The notes beneath the pieces were generated by a model. It had not been told where the DNA came from and made no database searches. It saw nothing but the letters and a program-made list of their open reading frames with translations. Shown here in pieces: positions 26,636 through 34,732 of a DNA stretch of 64,000 nt (position 1 is its first letter; the number at the start of each line of letters is the position of its first letter). Position numbers and translations under genes: made by a program. The DNA comes from Alkalihalobacillus sp047302405 (GTDB lineage: Bacteria; Bacillota; Bacilli; Bacillales; Bacillaceae_D), in assembly GCF_047302405.1 (NCBI RefSeq), contig NZ_CP154853.1, positions 868,001 through 932,000 on the forward strand, written 5' to 3'.

Positions 26636-27532
26636 ATGAAAATTGATGGTGTTTTTGCTGGTGGTGGTGTAAAAGCTTTTTCTTTTGTTGGAGCTCTTCA
26701 AGTGATGGAAGAAAAATCAATGGAATTTGAACGTGTAGCAGGAACGAGTGCGGGTGCAATTGTAGCTGCTTTAATAAAAGCCGGTTATACAAGTGAGGAA
26801 TTGTTTGAAATTTTAGATACTTTAAATATAGAAGTCTTTAAAGATGAGAGACTGTCTTGGCTTCCATTTACGGTTGCCAAATGGCTTCACATGTATTTTA
26901 AATTAGGACTTTATAAAGGAGATGAATTGGAGGCTTGGCTCAGAACGGCTTTAGAGGCAAAGGGAGTTTCGACTTTTGCTGATTTACCAAAAGACTCCAT
27001 TAAAATTGTCGCTTCTGATTTAACGAGAGGGAGAATTTTAGTTTTGCCGGATGATTTACCACAGTTTGGAATATTACCTGAAAAATTTTCAGTAGCGAGA
27101 GCGGTTCGCATGAGCTGTAGCATTCCATTCTTTTTTGAACCTGTTAAATTATATGATCGGAGAAATCGTGGTCATTTTTCCTATATTGTGGATGGAGGAT
27201 TGTTAAGCAATTTTCCTCTTTGGCTTTTTGTTGATAAAAAAACGAAAAAAAAGCGCAGGCCTGTTATCGGGTTTAAATTAACCCCAAACATCAACCAAAT
27301 ACCTCCTAATGAAATCAAAAATGCATTAGGAATGTATAAAGCATTATTTGAAACGATGACTAATGCTCATGACACAAGATATATTGAAGCTGAAGAGGCG
27401 AAAGATATTATTTTTATTCCGATTAATCAAGATATCAAGGCGACGAATTTTTCCATATCAGAGGAAGAAAAAGAAGAGCTTGTTCAATTAGGGCGCCAAA
27501 AAACAACGAAATTTTTACAAAAATGGTCTTAG
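26636..27532 (+). CDS. yqhO: Patatin-like phospholipase YqhO
   Basis: A 298-residue patatin-fold acyl hydrolase with the oxyanion loop GVFAGGGVKAFSFVG, the nucleophile elbow GTSAG, and the catalytic Asp in VDGGLLSN. Such enzymes cleave lipid acyl chains; the natural substrate is unknown. Of two adjacent ATGs the second (26636) has better spacing from GAGGAGG. It is followed by a strong hairpin shared with the convergent yqhP. Confidence 0.88.
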   Translation: MKIDGVFAGGGVKAFSFVGALQVMEEKSMEFERVAGTSAGAIVAALIKAGYTSEELFEILDTLNIEVFKDERLSWLPFTVAKWLHMYFKLGLYKGDELEAWLRTALEAKGVSTFADLPKDSIKIVASDLTRGRILVLPDDLPQFGILPEKFSVARAVRMSCSIPFFFEPVKLYDRRNRGHFSYIVDGGLLSNFPLWLFVDKKTKKKRRPVIGFKLTPNINQIPPNEIKNALGMYKALFETMTNAHDTRYIEAEEAKDIIFIPINQDIKATNFSISEEEKEELVQLGRQKTTKFLQKWS

Positions 27533-27549
27533 TTAAATGCATCAAGCTT

Positions 27550-27593
27550 AAATACAAAAACCGACTGAGCTGTCTCAGTCGGTTTTTGTATTT
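27550..27593. terminator. Bidirectional terminator between yqhO and yqhP
   Basis: AAATACAAAAACCGACTGAG and CTCAGTCGGTTTTTGTATTT are perfect inverted repeats around a four-base loop. It touches the yqhP stop. Confidence 0.92.
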
Positions 27594-28014
27594 AAAATAA
27601 GGCTCGATTTTTCTTTTTATTTTTTTTTCCTTCAATGACAGTAAGATTATGTTCCCTTTTTCGGTTAGCTGTTGACTTCGTTGTTTTTTTCTTAATAGGA
27701 GTAATCGTTGAATTTGTGGTTGGGCGTCCACTATTTCTAAAGGAAGATTTTGGGGCACCATTTTTTTGAACCGTACTAGTTCTTTTCGCTTTTTGAAGCT
27801 GTTTCCTTGTCGGTCCTTGTTTTTTAGGAAGAAAGGATGTGCCGTAACGTCGCATCATAAACAAACGATAAACAAGGAAAATGCCGCCAATAAAAAGAGC
27901 GATAAAAAGCAAGGTGCTTAATAAACCAAGAGGATTTGTCACAATTTGATGACTAAGGCCGATGACTGCAAGAACAATAATGATAGGGACCGCAATTTGT
28001 AAAGCACGGTGCAT
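27592..28014 (-). CDS. yqhP: SA1362/YqhP family membrane protein
   Basis: A 140-residue protein with two N-terminal membrane helices (IIIVLAVIGL; LLSTLLFIALFIGGIFLVYRLF), then a very basic, low-complexity tail rich in K, R, S and T. The function is unknown. ATG at 28014 is chosen because GGAGGTGA precedes it; the longer open frame to 28284 is repeat-derived. Confidence 0.82.
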   Translation of the reverse strand: MHRALQIAVPIIIVLAVIGLSHQIVTNPLGLLSTLLFIALFIGGIFLVYRLFMMRRYGTSFLPKKQGPTRKQLQKAKRTSTVQKNGAPKSSFRNSGRPTTNSTITPIKKKTTKSTANRKREHNLTVIEGKKNKKKNRALF

Positions 28015-28034
28015 TTTTTGTTCACCTCCATTTA

Positions 28035-28336
28035 TGTTATAAAGCGGAGCCTGTTGGTCAGAAGCGAGAAAAAATACAGGGCGGCTGTTGAAGACGCTTT
28101 TTGTCTTCATAAAGACGACCGATTTTTCTCGAGCTTCTAACGGACGTAGCTGGATTAAATATAAAGCGGAGCCTGTTTGGGCAGAAGCGAGAACATCAAG
28201 GATCAACGCTAAGTTCGCGCCATCCTGCCGCAACGCCTTGTACCCACGTCCTGTGGGCAAGGGGCGGACGCTTTTTGTCTTCATAAGGACGACCGATTTT
28301 TCTCGAGCTTCTAACAGGCGTAGCTAGATTAAATAT
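28035..28336. repeat. Dispersed repeat family B, two tandem copies
   Basis: Copy 1 (about 28040-28160) and copy 2 (about 28160-28336) share GCGGAGCCTGTT, AGAAGCGAGAA, GACGCTTTTTGTCTTCATAA and GACGACCGATTTTTCTCGAG followed by CTTCTAAC. Copy 2 has about 60 extra GC-richer bases inside (28195-28260). A reverse-complement fragment recurs at 60669-60705. The array lies upstream of yqhP and yqhR. Confidence 0.85.
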
Positions 28337-28600
28337 GTTATCAGTTTACCATAAGCATAACCTGACATACGTAATAATTCTATATAATATAAACTTACCC
28401 ATTAATTTCTCCAAATAAACAGATTCGTTCTAAACAAATCGGTCTTATTTTAGACTGGTTCATTCAGGCTTTATATAAAAGATATTCGACATATAAAAAG
28501 ATTATCCTTTTATCTACGTAGTTGTGAAATATTTTCTTTAGGAAAATTATTGCATGAGAAAAAAAGACTTCTGGATATACTAAAAGTTGAGGTGAGTAGA

Positions 28601-29083
28601 ATGGCTAAAAAGCAGTTAGAACAAAATGAACAAGAAAAACAAATGTCGTTTAATACTAAAGTAGTTGTTATCGGTTTATTTGGGGGACTGATCTGGGCTA
28701 GCATTTGGTATTTCTCCTTCTTTTTTAATTTTATTCGAGTCGGTCCAGCCTTGATATTAATGCCTTGGGCTTTAGCTGATTGGAAGGATACATACATCGG
28801 ACAGCTAGTCGGAATTGTCGTTATTATGATTCTTTCCATTGGGATTGCCTTCTTTTATAAAGTAACGTTACAGCGTATGAAATCATTATGGGCAGGAGTT
28901 GGTTTTGGAGTTTTATTATGGGTTCTGCTCTTTTATATTCTTAATCCATTATTCCCAGGGTTAAAGACTGTTCAAAATTTAGATTCAAATACGATCGTCA
29001 CTTCTCTTTGTCTATTTGCTCTTTACGGACTCTTTATCGGGTATTCGATTTCTTATGAATTTGCTGAACAAAAAAGAGGGTAA
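28601..29083 (+). CDS. yqhR: YqhR family membrane protein
   Basis: A 160-residue integral membrane protein with four hydrophobic helices (VVVIGLFGGLIWASIWYF, GQLVGIVVIMILSIGIAFF, WAGVGFGVLLWVLLFYIL, TSLCLFALYGLFIGYSI). The function is unknown. ATG at 28601 follows GAGGTGA. In B. subtilis, yqhR also precedes aroQ. Confidence 0.85.
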   Translation: MAKKQLEQNEQEKQMSFNTKVVVIGLFGGLIWASIWYFSFFFNFIRVGPALILMPWALADWKDTYIGQLVGIVVIMILSIGIAFFYKVTLQRMKSLWAGVGFGVLLWVLLFYILNPLFPGLKTVQNLDSNTIVTSLCLFALYGLFIGYSISYEFAEQKRG

Positions 29084-29221
29084 TTCCTGATGAAATGGAC
29101 AATTAGGCAGCGTGAATTCTTTAATTATGAATAGTGTCAATTTTTCGTGATATTGCGTTATAGAGCCGTTTATTATGATACAATAATAAAGATTGTACAT
29201 AGTTAAAAGGCGGTGAATCTT

Positions 29222-29662
29222 TTGAGAACTTATCTAGTCTTAAATGGCCCAAATTTAAATCGACTTGGTTTAAGAGAGCCTGGTGTATATGGACACGCGA
29301 CATTAATTGATTTGGAACAGCAGTTAGAAGCGAAGGCTCAAAAACTAGGCTGTCAGCTCATTTTTAAACAATCCAACCATGAAGGACAAATCATCGATTG
29401 GATTCATGAATATGCAGAGGTCGTAAATGGGTTAATTATTAACCCTGGTGCTTTTACCCATTATAGCTATGCAATTCGAGATGCGATTGCCTCTGTAAGT
29501 TACCCAACGATTGAGGTTCATATTTCGAATGTGCATGCTAGAGAAGCGTTCCGACATCACTCAGTGACAGCACCCGTTACCACAGGGCAAATTGTTGGAT
29601 TAGGTTTTAAAGGGTATCATTTAGCCTTAATCGCTCTATTGGAAGGGGAAAATGAATCATGA
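29222..29662 (+). CDS. aroQ: Type II 3-dehydroquinate dehydratase
   Basis: A 146-residue dodecameric-type dehydroquinase with NGPNLNRLGLREPGVYG containing the catalytic tyrosine, INPGAFTHYSYAIRDA, and VHISNVHAREAFRHHSVTA with the active-site histidine. It makes 3-dehydroshikimate in the aromatic pathway. TTG at 29222 is taken as start, six bases after the ribosome binding site GGCGGTG. It overlaps papA by four bases. Confidence 0.94.
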   Translation: MRTYLVLNGPNLNRLGLREPGVYGHATLIDLEQQLEAKAQKLGCQLIFKQSNHEGQIIDWIHEYAEVVNGLIINPGAFTHYSYAIRDAIASVSYPTIEVHISNVHAREAFRHHSVTAPVTTGQIVGLGFKGYHLALIALLEGENES

Positions 29663-30726
29663 AACGAATTGAAGCCTTAAGAGGCAAATTAGCTGAAAAT
29701 CAAATTGATGCGTTAGTCATAGCAAGTGGAGTGAATCGTCGTTATATGACGGGGTTTAGTGGTTCAGCTGGAATTGCCTTAATTTCTGAAAAACAAGCCG
29801 TTTTTATTACAGATTTTCGTTATGTTGAGCAAGCAAAGGAACAAGCAAAAGGCTTTGAAATTGTTCAACATACAGGACCGATCACAGAAGAATTAGCGAA
29901 ACAAATAGAACGAATCGGTGCTAAGTCTGTTGGTTTTGAGAAAGCACATGTGACTTATTCTTCATTTGAAGCTTATAAAGCAGCGATTTCATCAGCCAAG
30001 TTAGTTCCGGTTGGCGGAATTGTGGAATCATTACGTATGTTTAAAGATGAAGAAGAAATCAAAATTATGAAGGAAGCGGCTCAAATTGCGGATGCGGCTT
30101 TTGAACATATTTTGACGTATATTAAACCAGGTGTGAAGGAAATCGACGTGTCGAATGAATTAGAATTCTTTATGAGAAAACAGGGAGCCATCAGCTCTTC
30201 CTTTGATATTATCGTTGCCTCAGGTCACCGTTCTGCTCTGCCGCACGGAGTTGCAAGTGAAAAAGTCATTGAAATTGGAGAACTTGTTACCCTAGATTAC
30301 GGTGCTTATTATAAAGGCTACTGTTCCGATATCACGAGAACACTTGCTATCGGTGAAATCAGTGATGAGCTTCGTCAAATTTATGAGACTGTTTTTCAAG
30401 CTCAGAAATTGGGGATGGAGGGTATCAAAGCAGGGATTACAGGGATTGAAGGTGACGCTCTAACACGCGATTATATTAAAGAACAAGGTTACGGGGAGTA
30501 CTTTGGACATTCAACTGGACATGGTTTAGGAATGGAAGTACATGAAGGGCCTGGACTTTCGTTTAAATCAGATATCGTACTTGAGCCAGGTATGGTCGTA
30601 ACGGTAGAACCAGGTATTTACATTCCAAATGTCGGTGGGACAAGAATTGAAGATGATATCTTGATTACAAAGGACGGAAATGAATCCTTTACGTCTTCAC
30701 CAAAAGAGCTAATCACCCTTGGATAA
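29659..30726 (+). CDS. papA: Xaa-Pro peptidase (aminopeptidase P family)
   Basis: A 355-residue M24B metallopeptidase: N-terminal creatinase-like domain followed by the pita-bread domain with two-metal ligands D (TLDYGAYY), D (CSDITRT), H (STGHGLGMEVHE), E (TVEPGIY) and E (TRIEDD). It removes N-terminal residues before proline, in line with YqhT/PapA. It is translationally coupled to aroQ and lies just before efp, a factor for proline-rich translation, as is usual in Firmicutes. Confidence 0.94.
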   Translation: MKRIEALRGKLAENQIDALVIASGVNRRYMTGFSGSAGIALISEKQAVFITDFRYVEQAKEQAKGFEIVQHTGPITEELAKQIERIGAKSVGFEKAHVTYSSFEAYKAAISSAKLVPVGGIVESLRMFKDEEEIKIMKEAAQIADAAFEHILTYIKPGVKEIDVSNELEFFMRKQGAISSSFDIIVASGHRSALPHGVASEKVIEIGELVTLDYGAYYKGYCSDITRTLAIGEISDELRQIYETVFQAQKLGMEGIKAGITGIEGDALTRDYIKEQGYGEYFGHSTGHGLGMEVHEGPGLSFKSDIVLEPGMVVTVEPGIYIPNVGGTRIEDDILITKDGNESFTSSPKELITLG

Positions 30727-30916
30727 AATGGCCGCATTAGTAGGTAAAGGAGAAGTTCTTTTCTTTATAGATAAAAAGGATTAAACACTAGTGTTAAAGA
30801 AAAGTGTGACGAGATTTCTTTATTATAAAAAAGAAGATTCTTCACGAAAGCTATGGTATAGTATTGATTGTGACTTTGCTCTGCGTATAGGCAGAGGGAA
30901 AGATGGAGGAATTTAA

Positions 30917-31474
30917 ATGATTTCAGTAAATGATTTTAAAACAGGTTTAACAATTGAAGTAGACAATGGGATTTGGCAAGTAATGGAATTCCAACATGTA
31001 AAACCAGGTAAAGGTGCGGCATTTGTTCGATCCAAGCTTCGTAATCTTCGTACAGGTTCTGTTCAAGAGAAAACATTCCGTGCCGGTGAAAAAGTGTCAA
31101 AAGCTCATATCGAAAACCGTCGTATGGCTTACCTTTATGCAAGTGGAGATACACATACATTTATGGATAACCAATCTTATGAGCAATTAGAGCTTCAAAC
31201 AGCTCAAATTGAACACGAGCTGAAATTTTTAAAAGAAAACATGGAAGTTCAAATCATGAGCTACCAAGGCGAAACGCTTGGGGTTGAAGTCCCAAATACG
31301 GTTGAATTAGAAGTAACGGAAACAGAGCCAGGAATTAAAGGGGATACAGCTTCAGGTGGAACAAAACCTGCAACATTAGAAACGGGTTTAATTGTTCAAG
31401 TTCCATTTTTTATTAACCAAGGTGATGTTCTTCTTATCGACACACGTAGCTCAAGTTACGTATCTCGTGCATAA
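30917..31474 (+). CDS. efp: Translation elongation factor P
   Basis: A 185-residue EF-P with the N-terminal KOW-like domain, the loop lysine in KPGKGAAFVRSKLRN (position 32, modified in Bacillus) and two OB domains. It rescues ribosomes stalled on polyproline. It has its own likely promoter (extended -10 TGGTATAGT at 30855-30862) and its own terminator, so it can be transcribed apart from papA. Confidence 0.96.
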   Translation: MISVNDFKTGLTIEVDNGIWQVMEFQHVKPGKGAAFVRSKLRNLRTGSVQEKTFRAGEKVSKAHIENRRMAYLYASGDTHTFMDNQSYEQLELQTAQIEHELKFLKENMEVQIMSYQGETLGVEVPNTVELEVTETEPGIKGDTASGGTKPATLETGLIVQVPFFINQGDVLLIDTRSSSYVSRA

Positions 31475-31490
31475 TAACCATTTTTGAAAT

Positions 31491-31538
31491 AAGGCTTTTC
31501 CAAAAGTTATTTATAGCTTTTGGGAGCCTTTTTTTGTT
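31491..31538 (+). terminator. Terminator of efp
   Basis: AAGGCTTTTCCAAAAG pairs with CTTTTGGGAGCCTT, followed by a T run. Confidence 0.88.
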
Positions 31539-31633
31539 TTGTACGGTCATATAAATACAGCGAGAAAAGTACAAACCCGAACTCAAACCACAGCGTATCC
31601 TCCAGATAGAGATTATGAAGGAGGCAGGTAAAA

Positions 31634-31975
31634 GGAATCATAGGAGCTCAATGATTGCCTTTCCCTTAAAAAATGGGGGCTATCGGAATCATAGGAGTTC
31701 AATGATTGCCTTTGCCCTTAAAAAGTGAGTGCTATTGGAATCATAGGAGCTCAATGATTGCCTTTCCCTTAAAAAATGGGGGCTATCGGAATCATAGGAG
31801 TTCAATGATTGCCTTTGCCCCTAAAAAGTGAGGGCTATCGGGTTCATAGGAGTTCAATAATTGCCTTTGCGCTTAAAAAATGGGGGCTATCGGGTTCATA
31901 GGAGCTCAATGATTGCCTTTGCCCTTTAAAAAGTGCAGGCTTCCGCATTCATTGCGGCTCTTTGATTCAATAAGT
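31634..31975. repeat. 52-bp tandem array, six units plus a degenerate seventh
   Basis: Units begin GGAATCATAGGAGCTCAATG (or with GGTTCATAGGAG) at 31634, 31685, 31737, 31788, 31840 and 31892, spaced 51-52 bp, with a decayed unit near 31944. Units alternate between TTTCCCTTAAAAAATGGGGG and TTTGCCCTTAAAAAGTGAG, showing a higher-order dimer of about 103 bp. The first half resembles the first half of the 9049-9535 unit. Confidence 0.93.
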
Positions 31976-32287
31976 ATTTTTACACCATTATCCTCTCCCA
32001 TTACGTTCCCAATTTTAACTTATATACACCCACCCTCTAAGTAAAACAATCTTATATGACCTTCTCTAATTCTTTCAGCGAATATGTTCTGAACTCGTCC
32101 TTTCTTACATAACTTTGTATAAAGCCAATTGCTGTTAATAGAAAAGAAGTTTGGACATTCCGCAAGGTCGAAAAAGGACGGAGCAAGGGAGTCATGATCG
32201 TCACTAATTAATTACCCCCGTTGTTCTTGTCGGTTCAATCGACTTTTGAAAGGATCTTGTTCTTCTTCTAGTACTTGAGGTGAAAGA
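31976..32287. other. Intergenic region before yqhV
   Basis: This 312-base AT-rich stretch contains no credible ORF or repeat. A sporulation (sigma-E) promoter for yqhV-spoIIIA is expected here, but I found no pair of boxes with correct spacing. Confidence 0.4.
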
Positions 32288-32569
32288 ATGAAATCGTGGT
32301 TTGTTTCGATTGAACTAGCATTAATTATTATGGTAGGTTTTCGCGTTTTATCTGGCTTGATAGAAATAGGTGCAGCCATGTTAATGCTTAAGCTTAATTC
32401 TATTGAAAAAGCGATAGGAGTAAATGCGGTTTTAGCTATTATTGGACCGACGATTTTTATTTTATCGGTTGTCGTAGGATTAGTTGGCATGTCCGATAAA
32501 CTATCTTTTTCGAAATTTTTATTTATTGGGGCGGGTGTCATGTTAATTCTAATTGGCATTCGCAAATAG
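32288..32569 (+). CDS. yqhV: DUF2619 membrane protein YqhV
   Basis: A 93-residue protein with three membrane helices (IELALIIMVGFRVLSGL, AVLAIIGPTIFILSVVVGLVG, FLFIGAGVMLILIGI), recognised as YqhV. It lies 11 bases before spoIIIAA with a shared orientation, so it is probably co-transcribed with the sporulation operon. Function unknown. Ribosome binding site GAGGTGA. Confidence 0.87.
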   Translation: MKSWFVSIELALIIMVGFRVLSGLIEIGAAMLMLKLNSIEKAIGVNAVLAIIGPTIFILSVVVGLVGMSDKLSFSKFLFIGAGVMLILIGIRK

Positions 32570-32580
32570 GAGGATACCCA

Positions 32581-33513
32581 ATGAAACCAGAAATTATGGC
32601 TGTTTTGCCAGAATCGATTAGAACGTTAATTAAGAGTATGCCATCTACTTTAATCGATAAAGTGGAAGAGATTCGAGTCAGGGTGGGAAGGCCATTAGAA
32701 GTAATTGCAGAGGGACGCCCTTTTTATCCGGAAAATGACAACCATATGTATCGGATTCGTCCAGAGGATGGGCAATTTATTTTGAATCAATTGAGCCATT
32801 ATTCCTTCTATGCTTTTGAAGAAGAATTAAAGAGGGGTTATATTACCATCCGCGGAGGACACCGTGTTGGTTTAAGTGGCAAGGTTATTCTCGAAAACGG
32901 ACAAGTCAAAACACTAAAGGAAATTAGCTCTTATAATATCCGAGTGGCGAGGCAAACGATTGGAGTAGCCGATAAGCTCGTTTCGCAAATTTTTGAAAAA
33001 GAGTGGTTGAATACATTAATCATTGGACCACCGCAAACGGGGAAAACCACGCTTTTACGTGATATAGCCAGGCTGATTAGTGAAGGCGATCGGAAAAAAG
33101 GAATTCAGCCATTAAAAGTAGGCATTGTGGATGAGCGTTCAGAAATTGCCGCCTCTGTAAAAGGAGTACCTCAGCATCGTTTAGGGGACCGTGTGGATGT
33201 TTTAGATGGTTGTCCAAAAGTCGAAGGGATGATGATGCTCATCCGTACGATGAGTCCGGATGTCATTATCGTCGATGAGATTGGGCGAGAAGAAGACCGA
33301 ATTGCTATTGAAGAAGCGATGTATGCCGGAGTTAAAGTGATTACGACGGCACATGGGCATTCGGTTCATGATTTAAAGCGGAGACCAGCTTTAAAAGGTC
33401 TAATTGAACTTGGGGTATTTGAACGCTTTATTGAATTAACGAAATCAACAAAACCTGGGGTCATCCGCAAAGTCGAACGTTTTCATTGGCAAGAAGGGAG
33501 AGGCATAAGGTGA
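32581..33513 (+). CDS. spoIIIAA: SpoIIIAA, stage III sporulation ATPase
   Basis: A 310-residue secretion-type ATPase related to GspE/PilT ATPases, with Walker A GPPQTGKTTLL near residue 148, Walker B VIIVDEIG and a following EAMYAGVKVITTAHG. It sits in the mother cell and powers the SpoIIIA-SpoIIQ channel that sustains sigma-G activity in the forespore. It is the first gene of the eight-gene spoIIIA operon and overlaps spoIIIAB by four bases. Confidence 0.95.
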   Translation: MKPEIMAVLPESIRTLIKSMPSTLIDKVEEIRVRVGRPLEVIAEGRPFYPENDNHMYRIRPEDGQFILNQLSHYSFYAFEEELKRGYITIRGGHRVGLSGKVILENGQVKTLKEISSYNIRVARQTIGVADKLVSQIFEKEWLNTLIIGPPQTGKTTLLRDIARLISEGDRKKGIQPLKVGIVDERSEIAASVKGVPQHRLGDRVDVLDGCPKVEGMMMLIRTMSPDVIIVDEIGREEDRIAIEEAMYAGVKVITTAHGHSVHDLKRRPALKGLIELGVFERFIELTKSTKPGVIRKVERFHWQEGRGIR

Positions 33514-34023
33514 AGTTGTTAGGTGCTGTTCTCATTTTGTTAACGACTACTTTTGTTGGGTTTGAATATGCGAGGCGGCTAAGTGAGCGACCAAGACAGA
33601 TTAGACAGCTCATGTCAGCGATGCAATCGTTAGAAGCAGAAATGCTCTATGGGTTAACCCCCCTTTCTGAAGCTTGTTCAAATATTGCCAAACAAATTCC
33701 GAATCCAATCTCTTCTTTTTATGAAGCCTTTGCCAATAAACTTTTGGCAAAGGAGGACTCAGCCTACTTAGCCTGGGAACAGAGCTTGGATGAGATTTGG
33801 CCCAATACTGCTTTATTAGAAACGGAGAAGGAAATCATGAAACAATTTGGAGCGACACTTGGGCAACAAGAATCATGAACAGCAAAAAAAACAAATTCAA
33901 TTAGTGCTAACCCACTTAAAACGAGAAGAGTTAGAAGCACGAGATAAACAAGCAAAGTATGAAAAGATGATTAAGAGTTTAGGTTTTTTAAGTGGGGTTT
34001 TAGTTGTCATCGTTCTTATTTAA
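33510..34023 (+). pseudogene. spoIIIAB: SpoIIIAB, frameshifted in this sequence
   Basis: The first frame (33510-33878, GTG start after GGGAGAGG) gives a normal SpoIIIAB N terminus (membrane helix LLGAVLILLTTTFVGFEYA, then RPRQIRQLMSAMQSLEAEM) but stops at TGA after GATLGQQES. The remaining third (EQQKKQIQLVLTHLKREELE, ending SLGFLSGVLVVIVLI) is intact in the next frame from 33871 to 34023. Skipping one base restores a protein of about 170 residues with family-length spacing. SpoIIIAB is a membrane partner of the SpoIIIAA ATPase and is needed for sporulation. The gene may be truly broken, carry a sequencing error, or be recoded; no slippery motif was seen. Confidence 0.88.
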
Positions 34024-34086
34024 ATACTTGAATTGGAACATTAAAATGGGTCTCAATTAGGTCGTTTTAGTAAAGGAGAGATAAAG

Positions 34087-34290
34087 GTGTATGATGTAAA
34101 CACCATTTTTCAAATCGCAGGGATAGGGATTGTGGTTGCCATGATTCACACAGTTCTCAAACAGATGGGAAAAGAAGACTGGGCCCATTGGGTTACGCTA
34201 ATTGGCTTTGTTGTAGTTTTATATATGGTAGCGACGATTGTCGATGATTTATTTCAAAAAATTAGAGGGGTCTTCTTGTTCCAAGGATAG
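34087..34290 (+). CDS. spoIIIAC: SpoIIIAC, stage III sporulation protein
   Basis: A 67-residue protein with two membrane helices (IFQIAGIGIVVAMIHTVL; HWVTLIGFVVVLYMVATIV), a close match in length and wording to B. subtilis SpoIIIAC. Part of the mother-cell side of the SpoIIIA channel. GTG start, AAAGGAGAG six bases upstream. Confidence 0.93.
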   Translation: MYDVNTIFQIAGIGIVVAMIHTVLKQMGKEDWAHWVTLIGFVVVLYMVATIVDDLFQKIRGVFLFQG

Positions 34291-34296
34291 GAGGAG

Positions 34297-34695
34297 ATGA
34301 CAATTGACATTATTCAAATTGTTGGGCTAGGACTTATTGCAACCTTCCTAGCCCTCGTTGTAAAAGAACAAAAGCCCCAATTTGCCTTTTTATTGACAGT
34401 CTTTGTTGGGGTATTTATCTTCCTGTTTCTTATAGATGAAATTGCAAAAGTGATTCAAATGCTACAAAGCATTGCAGAGCAAGCAAGTATGAACATGATT
34501 TATTTACAAACAATCTTAAAAATTATTGGAATTGCTTATATTGCTGAATTCGGGGCGCAAATTGCAAAAGATGCCGGACAAGCTGCCATAGCATCTAAGA
34601 TTGAATTGGCGGGTAAAGTGCTAATTTTAGTCATGGCGATCCCGATTTTAACGGCGGTTATTGAAATGGTCATTTCCTTTTTGCCGACTGCCTAA
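34297..34695 (+). CDS. spoIIIAD: SpoIIIAD, stage III sporulation protein
   Basis: A 132-residue membrane protein with four helices and a first half resembling SpoIIIAC (DIIQIVGLGLIATFLALVVKEQ). Conserved block TILKIIGIAYIAEFGAQIAKDAGQ. A component of the SpoIIIA complex. It starts six bases after the spoIIIAC stop. Confidence 0.93.
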   Translation: MTIDIIQIVGLGLIATFLALVVKEQKPQFAFLLTVFVGVFIFLFLIDEIAKVIQMLQSIAEQASMNMIYLQTILKIIGIAYIAEFGAQIAKDAGQAAIASKIELAGKVLILVMAIPILTAVIEMVISFLPTA

Positions 34696-34732
34696 AGGGA
34701 AGTAAACTTTAAAGAAGGAAGGGGGGAATGAC

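Noticed and set aside
33860..33880. Programmed +1 frameshift in spoIIIAB like prfB
   Set aside because: The stop is UGA and a +1 shift restores the frame, but the slippery CUU codon and an upstream Shine-Dalgarno-like stimulator are absent, so a plain indel or sequence error is more likely.
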